Assembly (NCBI GenBank): GCA_964652645.1
Contig: CAZZCS010000058.1
Span: forward strand, 1 to 15,297
From: CAZZCS01 sp964652645
Lineage (GTDB): Bacteria > Cloacimonadota > Cloacimonadia > Cloacimonadales > Cloacimonadaceae
Direction: 5' to 3'
Length of the DNA: 15,297 nt
A model generated the notes under the pieces. That model was given only the letters and a program-made list of their open reading frames with translations. It did not search any database and was not told the origin of the DNA. The translations under genes and the position numbers were made by a program. This document shows, one piece after another, positions 7,405-15,250 of the stretch. Every line of letters begins with the position of its first letter. The first letter of the stretch is position 1.

Positions 7405-8161
7405 TTGCTTGCACCTCCACGCCACCATTTACAGTATTTACATAGTGTACAAAGATATCGTCCAGATCTGTCTGACCACTTGCTTCACGGAGGTAATCCA
7501 GAGTTCCATCGGCCAGAATACGACCCTGGTGGATCAGGACTACCCGATCTGCGAGCCTTTCTGCCTCTCTCATGATGTGGGTGGAGAAGAGAACACACTT
7601 GCCCTTATTCTTGCAATCCCGGATGAAAGATACTATGTTTCGTGCAGTGAGAATATCAAGGCCGGAGGTAGGTTCGTCAAAGATCATCACTGGCGGGTCG
7701 TGAATAATGGATCGGACGATTGACACTTTCTGTTTCATCCCGGATGAGAGGAATTCAATCTTCTTGTCTAGCAATGCTTCCATATCCAGAAGTTCGGACA
7801 TCTCTTTGATGCGTTGCGCTATCACATCTTTGGGGATGCCATAGAGCTGGCCAAAGTAGGTGATGAACTCTCTGCCCCGTAGTCTATTGTAAAGCCCGGT
7901 ATCTCCAGATAGGAAACCCAGCCGTTCTCTTACCTTCTGGGCATCTTTCCTGATATCAAAACCTCCGATTTCGGCAGTGCCAGAAGTGGGAGAAAAGATA
8001 GTGGAGAGGATTCTCATAGTGGTGGTTTTACCAGCTCCATTCACTCCCAATAGGCAGACAATCTCACCATCGTTTGCTTCAAAATTGATCTTGTCCACAG
8101 CCAAAAACCGATTCCCGTCTCGTTGGGGGAACTCTTTTACCAGATCCATGACTTTTATCAT
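7394..8161 (-). CDS. ABC transporter ATP-binding protein, NatA-like
   Basis: The 255-residue nucleotide-binding subunit expected to power the adjacent NatB-like/CPBP permease. Walker A is G39-V-N-G-A-G-K45-T, the signature is L138-S-S-G-M-K-Q, Walker B is V158-M-I-F-D162-E163 with P-T-S-G-L-D following, and the switch histidine is H195 in S-T-H. The organisation and length fit the drug/sodium export (DrrA/NatA-like) branch. The ATG at 8161 is preceded by GAGG six bases upstream. The end of the gene overlaps the permease start (ATGAGTTTTAA), a typical coupled subunit pair. It is the first gene of the unit that continues into glmS. The transported substrate cannot be derived from sequence. Confidence 0.96.
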   Translation of the reverse strand: MIKVMDLVKEFPQRDGNRFLAVDKINFEANDGEIVCLLGVNGAGKTTTMRILSTIFSPTSGTAEIGGFDIRKDAQKVRERLGFLSGDTGLYNRLRGREFITYFGQLYGIPKDVIAQRIKEMSELLDMEALLDKKIEFLSSGMKQKVSIVRSIIHDPPVMIFDEPTSGLDILTARNIVSFIRDCKNKGKCVLFSTHIMREAERLADRVVLIHQGRILADGTLDYLREASGQTDLDDIFVHYVNTVNGGVEVQANEF

Positions 8162-8259
8162 CTGCTACCTCATAGTTAATACTCTTTCTACATAGCCAAA
8201 GTTTGAGGAGGCTGCATATTTGTCGAGTGATTTTTAGTGCTCGTGCTGCGCAAAGAAAA

Positions 8260-8281
8260 GGGAGAGGCGCAAACCTCTCCC
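8260..8281 (-). terminator. Intrinsic terminator of the cupin-M42 operon
   Basis: On the minus strand an 8-bp perfect stem GGGAGAGG/CCTCTCCC with a six-base loop is followed directly by TTTTCTTT. It begins 19 bases after the M42 peptidase stop. This insulates the ABC-glmS unit, which starts 100 bases further on. Confidence 0.88.
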
Positions 8282-8300
8282 CATTATCCAAGACAGACGT

Positions 8301-9362
8301 TTATCTGATCAGGTCAAATTTATCGTCGAGGCTCTTCACGAACTCCGTAAGTAGGGCTACTGCATTATCCAGGTCGGATAAAGAGATCACTTCATTAGGG
8401 GAGTGCATATAGCGGTTTGGAATCCCGATCACCGTCGTAGCTGCCCCGGTACGCAGGCCGTGAATGGCATCTGCATCTGTACCTGTTCTACCGGGAGCGA
8501 TCTCAATCTGGACTGGGATCTTATGCTTTGCGGCTATATCCTGCAGTTTCTTGTTTACGGCAGGATGCAAAGCTGCTCCCAATGAGATGGTAGGGCCTTT
8601 ACCCAGCGCGACTTCACCAAAGATGCGTTTATCAGCTCCGGGGATATCAGAGGTGAAGGTTACATCTATAGCTATGGCAATATCAGGCTCGATTCTGTAG
8701 GCACTGGTGCTGGATCCTTTCATAGTGGTCTCTTCGCCAACGGATGACACAGAGTACAGATTTGCCTTGATCTTCTTCCTGGCAAGCTCGTTCATGACTG
8801 CTGCGGCAACGTAAACCCCAGCTTTGTTATCTGTGGCTTTGGTGACAATCAGATCCTCGGACAACATCTCAATCTGGGAAGAATAGGTAATGATATCACC
8901 TATTGAGACGCGCTTTTTGGCATCCTCTTTGTCTTTTGCTCCGATGTCTATCCACACATCTTCGATCTTTAGTTTGGCAGGCTCGTCTGCACCTCTCATC
9001 ATGTGGACGGCTTTTTTGCCGAGGACACCGCGAACGATGTTTCCTTCATGATGAATGTTCACTCTCAGGCCCGGAAGTAAATTTACGTCGAACCCGCCAA
9101 GTGTTTTCACATATATATAGCCGTTCTCGTCGATGTAATTTACCATAAAGCCGATCTCGTCGGCATGACCGACCAACATTACTTTTAGCTTGCCGCTGCC
9201 TTTTTTGAAGGCAATCAGATTCCCGTTCAGGTCGGAGCTGATCTCATCGGCGGAAGGGGCCAGATATTTACGCACAATCTGCTGGGCAGGAGCTTCAAAA
9301 CCAGAGGGGCTGGCTGCTTCCAGTAGATCCTTGAAGAACTTCAGATTCTTTTCATTTGGCAT
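8301..9362 (-). CDS. M42 family metallo-aminopeptidase
   Basis: A 353-residue cytosolic M42 peptidase, the family of TET aminopeptidases, PepA-type glutamyl aminopeptidases and misnamed endoglucanases. These form large complexes that trim peptides. All residues expected of the two-metal site are visible: H66 in G-H-A-D68-E-I-G, D178 in T-D-N-K-A-G, E210/E211 in V-G-E-E-T (E210 as catalytic base), D233 in A-I-D-V-T and H320 in Y-M-H-S-P-N-E. Length is normal. The ATG at 9362 is preceded by AAGGA with eight bases spacing. The upstream cupin stops nine bases before it, so the two are co-transcribed. Peptide specificity cannot be read from sequence; peptide and amino-acid use would suit a fermenting organism, but that is inference. 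Confidence 0.95.
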   Translation of the reverse strand: MPNEKNLKFFKDLLEAASPSGFEAPAQQIVRKYLAPSADEISSDLNGNLIAFKKGSGKLKVMLVGHADEIGFMVNYIDENGYIYVKTLGGFDVNLLPGLRVNIHHEGNIVRGVLGKKAVHMMRGADEPAKLKIEDVWIDIGAKDKEDAKKRVSIGDIITYSSQIEMLSEDLIVTKATDNKAGVYVAAAVMNELARKKIKANLYSVSSVGEETTMKGSSTSAYRIEPDIAIAIDVTFTSDIPGADKRIFGEVALGKGPTISLGAALHPAVNKKLQDIAAKHKIPVQIEIAPGRTGTDADAIHGLRTGAATTVIGIPNRYMHSPNEVISLSDLDNAVALLTEFVKSLDDKFDLIR

Positions 9363-9371
9363 TTGAATTCC

Positions 9372-9767
9372 TTAGCAGTTATTTGCAGTACCAGTGGCAA
9401 ACGGGTTGAGGGTTTTCTTCTTTACAGGTTCTTCGTGGGGAATCAAGCAGAGAAATTTGAGTGTTCCTTCTCCCACGTTTTTAAACTGATGCATCATGTG
9501 TGGATCTGCATATATAAAGTCGCCAGCACTAAAGGGAGTTTCTCCTCTTTCAGTTACAAAGTGTCCATTGCCCTCGACGCAGAAGATCTCGTGCTCCCAG
9601 GCATGTTTATGGAACGGAGTGTGACCACCAGGTTCTACTTCAAACATGCGCATGGCAAAGTTTGGAGCTCCATCTTTCTGTGCTATCAACCAACGAATGT
9701 TTGCACCTTCTGCTCCTTCGGCATATACGGGTTCTAGCTCGACATCGTTATAGTGCATTAATTTCAT
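9372..9767 (-). CDS. Small single-domain cupin protein
   Basis: A 131-residue cupin barrel. Motif 1 is G47-G-H-T-P-F-H53-K-H55-A-W-E-H-E60 through G66-N-G, giving the usual His-His-Glu metal set. Motif 2 is F79-S-A-G-D through H93-Q-F-K-N, supplying the last histidine. It is soluble with no signal peptide. Such proteins range from isomerases and dioxygenases to sugar- or metal-binding proteins, so I do not assign a reaction. The C-terminal tail (about 110-131) is lysine- and threonine-rich and outside the barrel. GGAGG lies four bases before the ATG at 9767; a second ATG three codons later has poorer spacing. It is the first gene of a two-gene unit with the M42 peptidase. Confidence 0.9.
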   Translation of the reverse strand: MKLMHYNDVELEPVYAEGAEGANIRWLIAQKDGAPNFAMRMFEVEPGGHTPFHKHAWEHEIFCVEGNGHFVTERGETPFSAGDFIYADPHMMHQFKNVGEGTLKFLCLIPHEEPVKKKTLNPFATGTANNC

Positions 9768-9793
9768 TTTTCCTCCAGGAATGTATTTGGCTA

Positions 9794-9812
9794 TGAAGAC
9801 CCAGTGTCTTCA
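9794..9812. promoter_or_regulatory. Small dyad upstream of the cupin gene
   Basis: TGAAGAC (9794-9800) and GTCTTCA (9806-9812) form a 7-bp inverted repeat with a five-base centre, 27 bases upstream of the cupin start. It could be an operator or a leader hairpin. No convincing -35/-10 pair was found beside it, so the assignment is tentative. Confidence 0.25.
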
Positions 9813-9844
9813 AAGACATAATAATCAGGATGCTCTGTTTGTCG

Positions 9845-9874
9845 ATAAAAAAAAGCTGTCCCGGAGGACAGCTT
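9845..9874 (-). terminator. Intrinsic terminator of secDF
   Basis: On the minus strand the 9-bp stem AAGCTGTCC/GGACAGCTT with a four-base loop (9853-9874) runs into an unbroken T-tract (the A-run from 9847). It starts 27 bases after the secF stop. This is a textbook rho-independent terminator. Confidence 0.95.
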
Positions 9875-9900
9875 AGGTCTATATTGAGGGGCAATACCTA

Positions 9901-10881
9901 TTACTTTCTCTTGGTGAGGTGTTGGATAGATTTCTTTTCTTTGTGAGAGATGTGATACCAGTCAACGACAAGGTTGCTAGCCACAAAGATTGAAGAATAA
10001 GTACCGAAGAGGATACCCAGGGTCATGGCAAAGGCAAAGTCACGCAGGACGCTTCCGCCGAAGAAATAGAGGGCAAGCGCTGTTAAGAGCGTCGTCCCGG
10101 AGGTGATTATGGTACGGCTAAGAGTCTTGTTCATGGAGCTATTGAAAACAGTTTCATAGCTTTCTTTGCGGTTTGCTTTGAGGTCTTCCCTGATTCTATC
10201 AAAAACCACGATAGTATCGTTGATGGAGTAACCCACAATCGTGAGCATCACAGCGACTATCTGGATTGTAATCTCCCTGCCTGTTATGGCAAAGATTCCC
10301 AGAATGCACAGGACATCGTGGAAGAGGGCAAGTATAGCCATGAAGCCAAAGGTAAGCTCAAATCTGAACCATATGTAGACCACGATCAGCACGAGAGCAA
10401 TGATCACCGCCATCATGGCTTGAGTGCGGAGCTCGCCACCAACTTTGGGGCCGACTTCATATATCTCTTCGATCACGTCGCGGTTTATATCTTTGCCTTC
10501 CACATACGCTGGGAAGCTGGTTTTGATGATATCAATAATGATATTCTTGGTTTCGGAAGACACGTCGCTTTCGCTATCAGGACTCTTAATCTTGATCATG
10601 AATGAGGCATCTTCTATTTCTCCAACGTGTTGGATCTCTGCTTCGGGAAAACCGTTTGAACGTAAAACAGACCTCAGCTCATCTATACGTAATGGGCTTA
10701 CTGTGGAATCGAGTGCCTTGAGGTTCACTTTTGCAGCCACGCCACTGGTAAAATCGATGCTCCAGTTTAGTCCGTTGGTGATCAATCCCACCAAACCTGC
10801 CAACAGGATTATGGCAGAAATGATGTAGGCGATGTATCTTACTTTAACGAATTGGATGTTTGTATTTGTAAATAGTCTCAT
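9901..10881 (-). CDS. secF: Protein translocase subunit SecF
   Basis: A 326-residue inner-membrane partner of SecD, which uses the proton or sodium gradient to pull exported proteins through SecYEG into the periplasm. A first membrane helix lies at about 15-36, followed by the conserved I42-D-F-T-S-G stretch and a periplasmic P4-like domain. Five further helices follow from about 154, with Y218-S-I-N-D222-T-I-V-V-F-D-R-I-R-E, the strongly conserved SecF signature. The family usually has I-D-F-T-G-G; here the first glycine of the pair is serine. AGGAG precedes the ATG, and secD stops nine bases upstream. The C-terminal tail is basic. Confidence 0.97.
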   Translation of the reverse strand: MRLFTNTNIQFVKVRYIAYIISAIILLAGLVGLITNGLNWSIDFTSGVAAKVNLKALDSTVSPLRIDELRSVLRSNGFPEAEIQHVGEIEDASFMIKIKSPDSESDVSSETKNIIIDIIKTSFPAYVEGKDINRDVIEEIYEVGPKVGGELRTQAMMAVIIALVLIVVYIWFRFELTFGFMAILALFHDVLCILGIFAITGREITIQIVAVMLTIVGYSINDTIVVFDRIREDLKANRKESYETVFNSSMNKTLSRTIITSGTTLLTALALYFFGGSVLRDFAFAMTLGILFGTYSSIFVASNLVVDWYHISHKEKKSIQHLTKRK

Positions 10882-10890
10882 TTTCCGCTC

Positions 10891-12456
10891 CTAAATACTC
10901 AAAGTCTTTTTGTTGCCACGTACTACAAATGCTTCGAGCATGGCACGTACCAGCACGATGGCAGAGAACATTGAGCCGATGATACCGATTGCCAAAGTTA
11001 TGGCAAAACCGCGGATCGGGCCTGTACCAAAGTTATAGAGCACACCGGCAGCGATGAGAGTAGTGATATTGGCATCCCAAATGGTTACTACTGCGCGTTT
11101 ATAGCCAGAGTCTATAGCTGATCTTGGTGTCTTACCAGCGTCGAGTTCTTCTCTGATACGTTCGTAGATCAAAACGTTTGCATCAACAGCCATACCTATA
11201 GTCAGGATGATACCTGCGATACCAGGAAGAGTCAGAGTCGCCCCAAAAGCGGTCAACATGGCAAGGATGAAGCCAATATTGAAGACTAATGCTATATCAG
11301 CAATGAATCCGCTGAATTTGTAATAGAGAACCATAAAAACGATAACTGCGACAAAACCGATCACACCAGCCATTCTGCCAGATTTGATACTGTCGCTACC
11401 CAGAGTGGCACCTACGATGACTGTGCTGATGGGCTTGATCGGGGCTTTCAAGTTTCCAGTATTGAGCACAATGGAAAGCTCGTGAGCTTCCTGAGCAGTG
11501 AACCGACCTGTGATCTGGGCTCTGCCACCGGAAATCCGATCGCGGATTACGGGAGCCGAATATACGATATCGTCCAGAACTATAGCAAGTCTGCGATCGA
11601 TATTGTTTGCTGTAGCTGTTTCAAACTTGCGTGCTCCCTCATTGTTCATCTCGAGAGAGATGTAAGGCTTGTTCGCAATATTGGGGTCTGTAGAAGTAGC
11701 GGAGCCATATTCCATGGCTGCCTTGCTAATATCTGCACCACTCAGCTCGGCATTGGCTTGCAATACATAAATCCTGCGCTCTGCTCTTTGAGTGGTAGGA
11801 TCTGGCTTATCCAGAGCAAGCTGGTAGCCACTACGTACCGCAAAGGTGAACAACGAATCGGCCAAAAGCTCGCGGATTATGGGAAGTACATCCCATTGAA
11901 CTGTATAGTCCCCGCCGTCTCTGCGAAGCATATCGGCAAAAACACCACCGGCAACAGCAGTCGTGTCGTCAGTAGCAGGAGCTACAAAGCGATCTGCCAA
12001 AATTGGGAACTGATCGATGTTCGAGGTAATATAAGAATCGATGGATTTGACTACCTGATCTGCCACGGTAGGCTCTGCCACGAGTTTGAACTCCAGCATC
12101 GCTGTCTGTTTGATCAGGTTTTCTGCTCCGGCAAAATCTGCCAGGCCGGGAAGCTGAACAAGAATCCTGCGCTCTCCGGTCTTTTGAATAGAAGGCTCTG
12201 CGACGCCGAATTTGTCGATACGATCGCGTATAATTTTGATGTTCTGGTCTACTGCGTTACGAGCATCATTATCTGCCAGTTCGGAAGTATCAACTTCCAA
12301 AAGTATCTGCATGCCACCCTTTAGATCAAGCCCAAGCTTCAATGAATGCTGCGCCCACCACTGAGGTAGGTTCGGGACCGCCATAGGAGTCAGATAAAAT
12401 GCAGTTACGCATAAGAAAATGATGATTGCAAGACCACGCCATGAGATTTTTTTCAT
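10891..12456 (-). CDS. secD: Protein translocase subunit SecD
   Basis: A 521-residue inner-membrane SecDF subunit. The first membrane helix is at about 8-24, followed by G42-L-D44-L-K-G-G-M-Q, the canonical SecD motif, and a large periplasmic P1 region. A block of five membrane helices starts at about 360 and includes I-G-M422-A-V-D425-A-N-V-L-I-Y-E-R-I-R-E-E-L, carrying the conserved acidic residue linked to ion coupling. The protein is shorter than E. coli SecD (615) but usual for many other phyla. The ATG at 12456 follows GGGAG with ten bases spacing. It is the first gene of a secDF pair; no yajC is seen upstream within the window. Confidence 0.97.
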   Translation of the reverse strand: MKKISWRGLAIIIFLCVTAFYLTPMAVPNLPQWWAQHSLKLGLDLKGGMQILLEVDTSELADNDARNAVDQNIKIIRDRIDKFGVAEPSIQKTGERRILVQLPGLADFAGAENLIKQTAMLEFKLVAEPTVADQVVKSIDSYITSNIDQFPILADRFVAPATDDTTAVAGGVFADMLRRDGGDYTVQWDVLPIIRELLADSLFTFAVRSGYQLALDKPDPTTQRAERRIYVLQANAELSGADISKAAMEYGSATSTDPNIANKPYISLEMNNEGARKFETATANNIDRRLAIVLDDIVYSAPVIRDRISGGRAQITGRFTAQEAHELSIVLNTGNLKAPIKPISTVIVGATLGSDSIKSGRMAGVIGFVAVIVFMVLYYKFSGFIADIALVFNIGFILAMLTAFGATLTLPGIAGIILTIGMAVDANVLIYERIREELDAGKTPRSAIDSGYKRAVVTIWDANITTLIAAGVLYNFGTGPIRGFAITLAIGIIGSMFSAIVLVRAMLEAFVVRGNKKTLSI

Positions 12457-12493
12457 TGGCTTATGCTCCCTTGTTCTTTATATTTTGCACTTA

Positions 12494-12521
12494 TTTATCA
12501 CAGTACTAGTCCAAATCTCAA
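12494..12521 (-). promoter_or_regulatory. Candidate secD promoter
   Basis: On the minus strand TTGAGA (12516-12521) and GATAAA (12494-12499) are separated by 16 bases and lie 38 bases upstream of the secD ATG. The match to sigma-70 consensus is 5/6 and 4/6. It is a weak but reasonably placed candidate. Confidence 0.3.
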
Positions 12522-12901
12522 ATCTACCTGAATCCGTCAAGAGTTTTATCTACACAATAATGCCAGATTCTACACATCCACAGTCTGAAGAGTTGTCAGA
12601 TCAATCCTCTATCTGGCAAAACCATCGCTGGGACAGTACTCGATTATGCACAACGCATTTCGAAAAGTCCTTTACGCATTTCACGACCTGAGGCGACAAC
12701 AGGGCATCCAATCGTGCTTATTCAGAATAGTGCCAGCACCAATTGATAGTGTCCTGTGAAAGAGCTTAATCTATGTCTTGGAATATGTTGGTGCTGATAT
12801 TAAGAGTTCCGGTCTATTCGTACTTACAATGAATAGGAAGGTGATAAATATATTGCATATAGCATGGAATAAATTATTATGTTACGCATAAATAATGGAT
12901 C

Positions 12902-12930
12902 TTGACAACTACTGCAAAACAGATTATCAT
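12902..12930 (+). promoter_or_regulatory. Strong sigma-70-type promoter for the FGE-like lipoprotein
   Basis: A perfect -35 box TTGACA (12902-12907), a 17-base spacer and a -10 box TATCAT (12925-12930, one mismatch to TATAAT). The AT-rich stretch directly upstream (12841-12900) could act as an UP element. Predicted initiation near 12937 leaves a leader of about 45 bases. Confidence 0.7.
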
Positions 12931-12943
12931 ATAATCAGGTAAC

Positions 12944-12963
12944 TGGGAAGTCTGTTGTTCCCA
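12944..12963 (+). promoter_or_regulatory. Leader hairpin before the lipoprotein ribosome binding site
   Basis: TGGGAA (12944-12949) pairs with TTCCCA (12958-12963) around an eight-base loop, and AA/TT outside can extend the stem past one mismatch. It ends nine bases before GGAGG (12972-12976). The position suits mRNA stabilisation or translational control. It is too short to be a known riboswitch. Confidence 0.4.
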
Positions 12964-12982
12964 ATTACCGGGGAGGATCAAG

Positions 12983-14149
12983 ATGAAAGGCATGATTTTG
13001 CTAGTCACGGTGGCGAGCTTGTTGCTTGTGATATCCTGCAGTAATGACAAGACTACAAATGGCGACACCATAATCGATTACCCCATCGTTATGACAGAAT
13101 ATGTGGATAACATCAGCCCCGAGGGCGCATTGATCGGGAGCAGTGTCCTATACGAAGGATCCGGAGTGATCACGCAAAGGGGTGTTTGCTGGTCTGCGCT
13201 GCCAAATCCGAGCCTGAGCGATTCCAGCATAACCCTTGGTAGTGGACTCAGTACTTTCCACACCCAGATTACTGGCCTGGCTTCACACCAGACCTACTTT
13301 GTGCGTTCATTTGCGGTTTTGAATGCTCAGGAAACAGTGTATGGCCCCCAAGCTTCATTTACAACCCGCGGTACTTCAACTACCGACTACGTTCTGCTGC
13401 AGGGAGGTACCTTCCAGATGGGAAGGACGAAGGGGAGTGGCCAGCCTGATGAGCTTCCCGTTCATACGGTTACGCTTGCTAGCTTTTACATCGGGAGATT
13501 TGAAGTCACTCAAAACGAGTGGGCTGATGTGATGCATGAATTCCCCTCGATTTTCCAGGATCCCTTAAAGCCGGTAGAAAACATTTCCTGGCTGGATTGC
13601 ATAGTTTATTGCAATTATCGCAGCCAAAAAGAGGGGCTTGATCCAGCATACTCCTACGCTTCCAGCGGAACCGATCCAGATCTCTGGGATTGGCAAAACT
13701 GGACCGCATCAGCATCGGATTATATTACATGCAATTTCACTGTAAACGGTTACAGACTGCCTACAGAGGCTGAATGGGAATATGCTGCCAAAGCAGGACA
13801 GCACTGTGTCTTCGATTGCTCATATAGCGGTTGTGACTTTGCCAAAGGAGTAGGATGGTATAGAGAAAACTCATCCTGCACCCAAAGCCCGGGACTGAAG
13901 GGGCCGAATAGAGCCCTGATCTATGATATGAGCGGAAACGTCTGGGAGTGGTGCTGGGATAGATATGGCGCTTACAGCTCTGGCTCGCAGACGAACCCCA
14001 CAGGAGCTTCCAGCGGCAGCTTCAGAATTCGCCGGGGTGGAAGCTGGTATAGCCAGATGTCCAGTTGCAGAAGCAGCCAAAGGGTTGGCTCTGTCCCGGA
14101 ACTCAAGACCAATTTCATCGGTCTGAGGGTGGTGCGTAGCGCTGTATAA
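12983..14149 (+). CDS. Lipoprotein with Fn3-like and SUMF1/FGE-sulfatase domains
   Basis: A 388-residue predicted lipoprotein. The signal peptide (1-18) ends at lipobox V16-I-S-C19, so the mature protein is lipid-anchored in the envelope. Residues about 33-128 form a Fn3-like domain with Q-R-G-V-C-W-S and a G-L-x-x-x-T-Y-F-V-R-S-F strand, a type common on FCB-group surface proteins. Residues about 136-387 are a formylglycine-generating-enzyme-like (C-type-lectin-like) domain: G-G-T-F-Q-M-G, Y-R-L-P-T-E-A-E-W-E-Y-A-A, M-S-G-N-V-W-E-W-C and R-R-G-G-S. True FGE uses two cysteines after R-G-G-S. Here the first aligns with S357 and only the second (C362) remains, so sulfatase activation is unlikely and a binding or structural role is more plausible. 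GGAGG six bases before the ATG fixes the start. No clear terminator follows. Confidence 0.9.
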   Translation: MKGMILLVTVASLLLVISCSNDKTTNGDTIIDYPIVMTEYVDNISPEGALIGSSVLYEGSGVITQRGVCWSALPNPSLSDSSITLGSGLSTFHTQITGLASHQTYFVRSFAVLNAQETVYGPQASFTTRGTSTTDYVLLQGGTFQMGRTKGSGQPDELPVHTVTLASFYIGRFEVTQNEWADVMHEFPSIFQDPLKPVENISWLDCIVYCNYRSQKEGLDPAYSYASSGTDPDLWDWQNWTASASDYITCNFTVNGYRLPTEAEWEYAAKAGQHCVFDCSYSGCDFAKGVGWYRENSSCTQSPGLKGPNRALIYDMSGNVWEWCWDRYGAYSSGSQTNPTGASSGSFRIRRGGSWYSQMSSCRSSQRVGSVPELKTNFIGLRVVRSAV

Positions 14150-14178
14150 TTAAGCCCTTAGCTGGACTATCCTGGTCT

Positions 14179-15147
14179 CTACGGATTTTCGAACTTGAGT
14201 CTGATGCCTTCGGGTCTATGATCGGACACGTTTGTGCTATAGTTTTGCCAGGTGCCCATGGCGTTTTCAATTAGAATCGTTTTGCAGTAGGCATCGGAGG
14301 CATCAAAAGCCTCAAAGAGCTCATTGGTGATCAGAATATGATCGATCAGCGAGGGCCAGGATGGGTAGGAAGCGTTTGTATAGGTGATGTTCTCTGCCAT
14401 GCTCATGGTGGCAAAGAGATACTCTTCTGGCTTGTTCAAAAAGGCCAGGAATACATTGTGAGACGGGTCTTCCTGGATCTCGTCGTTCATGTCGCCCACC
14501 ACAATCACCTTCTTGTCGGGAAGGTTTTCTACGATGTATTGGTCCAGCATCTCGATCGCGAGTCTCCTCCGTCTCTCTTCATCCCAGGGATCAGTTTCGT
14601 CGATATAGTTGTCGCCATAAGCCTTTAGATGATTGTTTATCACATAGATTTCTTCGCCTCTCCAGCTAAGATGCAGGATGTATGGAGGTCTGGGGAAGGG
14701 ATTGGTTTGCCCCATGTAAATCGTGTAAGCATCATGCACTGTGACACTGCGAGTATCATAAAGATAGGCCAGCCTATAGCTGGAAGTGGCATCATATATG
14801 TAAGTGTCGTAATGGGGGATCATGCTGGCCAGAGTGAGCATATCTGCGTGACTGTTTATCTCCTGCATGGCGATCACTTCCAGCTTCAATTGTGGAATCA
14901 TCCTGGCCAGATGCTCCAGAGTTTGAGCTCCCTTGTAAGGAAATTCTCTCAGGTTCCAGGTAGCCAGATCGAAGGTCTCCTCCGTTCCAAAAGTGATGGA
15001 ATTGTCACTTACGATGTTGAGCTTGGTGTTTGTGCCACAGGAGACAAGCAGTAGCAACACCACGATCCAGACGGCAATCCTGGGGACAAATCCCGCTTTG
15101 TCTTCCTTATCAGGGGCAGATGAAGTCCATTTATTCAAGGTCATCAT
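14179..15147 (-). CDS. Lipoprotein of the endonuclease/exonuclease/phosphatase (EEP) family
   Basis: A 322-residue envelope protein. A 23-residue polar N-region precedes a hydrophobic stretch (24-36) ending in lipobox L-V-S-C37, so it is probably lipid-anchored; the N-region is long for a lipoprotein. The remainder is an EEP fold (DNase I/sphingomyelinase-like) with a complete catalytic set: N65 in W-N-L-R, E96 in M-Q-E-I, N172-H173, D219-M-N221 in V-V-G-D-M-N-D, D269-H270 and S308-D309-H310. It should be an active metal-dependent hydrolase, perhaps an extracellular nuclease or phosphodiesterase; the substrate is unknown. GAGGA eight bases upstream supports ATG 15147, though an ATG one codon later is possible. 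It converges with the FGE-like lipoprotein gene, with only 29 bases between stops. Confidence 0.92.
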   Translation of the reverse strand: MMTLNKWTSSAPDKEDKAGFVPRIAVWIVVLLLLVSCGTNTKLNIVSDNSITFGTEETFDLATWNLREFPYKGAQTLEHLARMIPQLKLEVIAMQEINSHADMLTLASMIPHYDTYIYDATSSYRLAYLYDTRSVTVHDAYTIYMGQTNPFPRPPYILHLSWRGEEIYVINNHLKAYGDNYIDETDPWDEERRRRLAIEMLDQYIVENLPDKKVIVVGDMNDEIQEDPSHNVFLAFLNKPEEYLFATMSMAENITYTNASYPSWPSLIDHILITNELFEAFDASDAYCKTILIENAMGTWQNYSTNVSDHRPEGIRLKFENP

Positions 15148-15250
15148 TATTTCTTCCTCAAGTTTATCAAATTTGGTCTGAAGCTTATATGCAATCTACA
15201 AGCCAACCGCGCCAAAATCTCACTATAAATCCAGGCCAACACATAGTCAT

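Larger units (their letters stand above)
12457..12982. other. Long intergenic region between divergent secD and the FGE-like lipoprotein gene
   Basis: This 526-base stretch holds no convincing protein gene on either strand and no tRNA or rRNA that I can see. It contains a weak secD promoter candidate (12494-12521, minus) and a 9-bp direct repeat ACGCATTTC at 12653-12661 and 12674-12682, offset by 21 bp. It also has a 9-bp inverted repeat CAGCACCAA/TTGGTGCTG (12734-12742 and 12788-12796), an AT-rich segment (12841-12900) and the lipoprotein promoter and leader. A small RNA or a decayed gene could lie at about 12540-12840, but nothing identifies one. Confidence 0.7.

Noticed and set aside
7405..7428. 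Longer permease start at 7428
   Set aside because: It adds eight residues unlike the family and lacks a well-placed ribosome binding site, while GGAGG precedes the ATG at 7404.
11482..12324. Open frame of 280 codons on the plus strand, antisense to secD
   Set aside because: It lies wholly within secD, has cysteine-rich composition with no recognisable domain, and shows no good ribosome binding site; secD is certain on the other strand.
12419..12691. Small plus-strand frame of 90 codons between secD and the lipoprotein gene
   Set aside because: Its first codons are antisense to the secD start, it has no Shine-Dalgarno, and the C-terminal half has no domain or hydrophobic pattern; possible chance frame.
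12902..12935. TTGACA paired with the perfect TATAAT at 12930-12935
   Set aside because: The spacer would be 22 bases, too long for sigma-70; the overlapping TATCAT at 12925-12930 gives the ideal 17.
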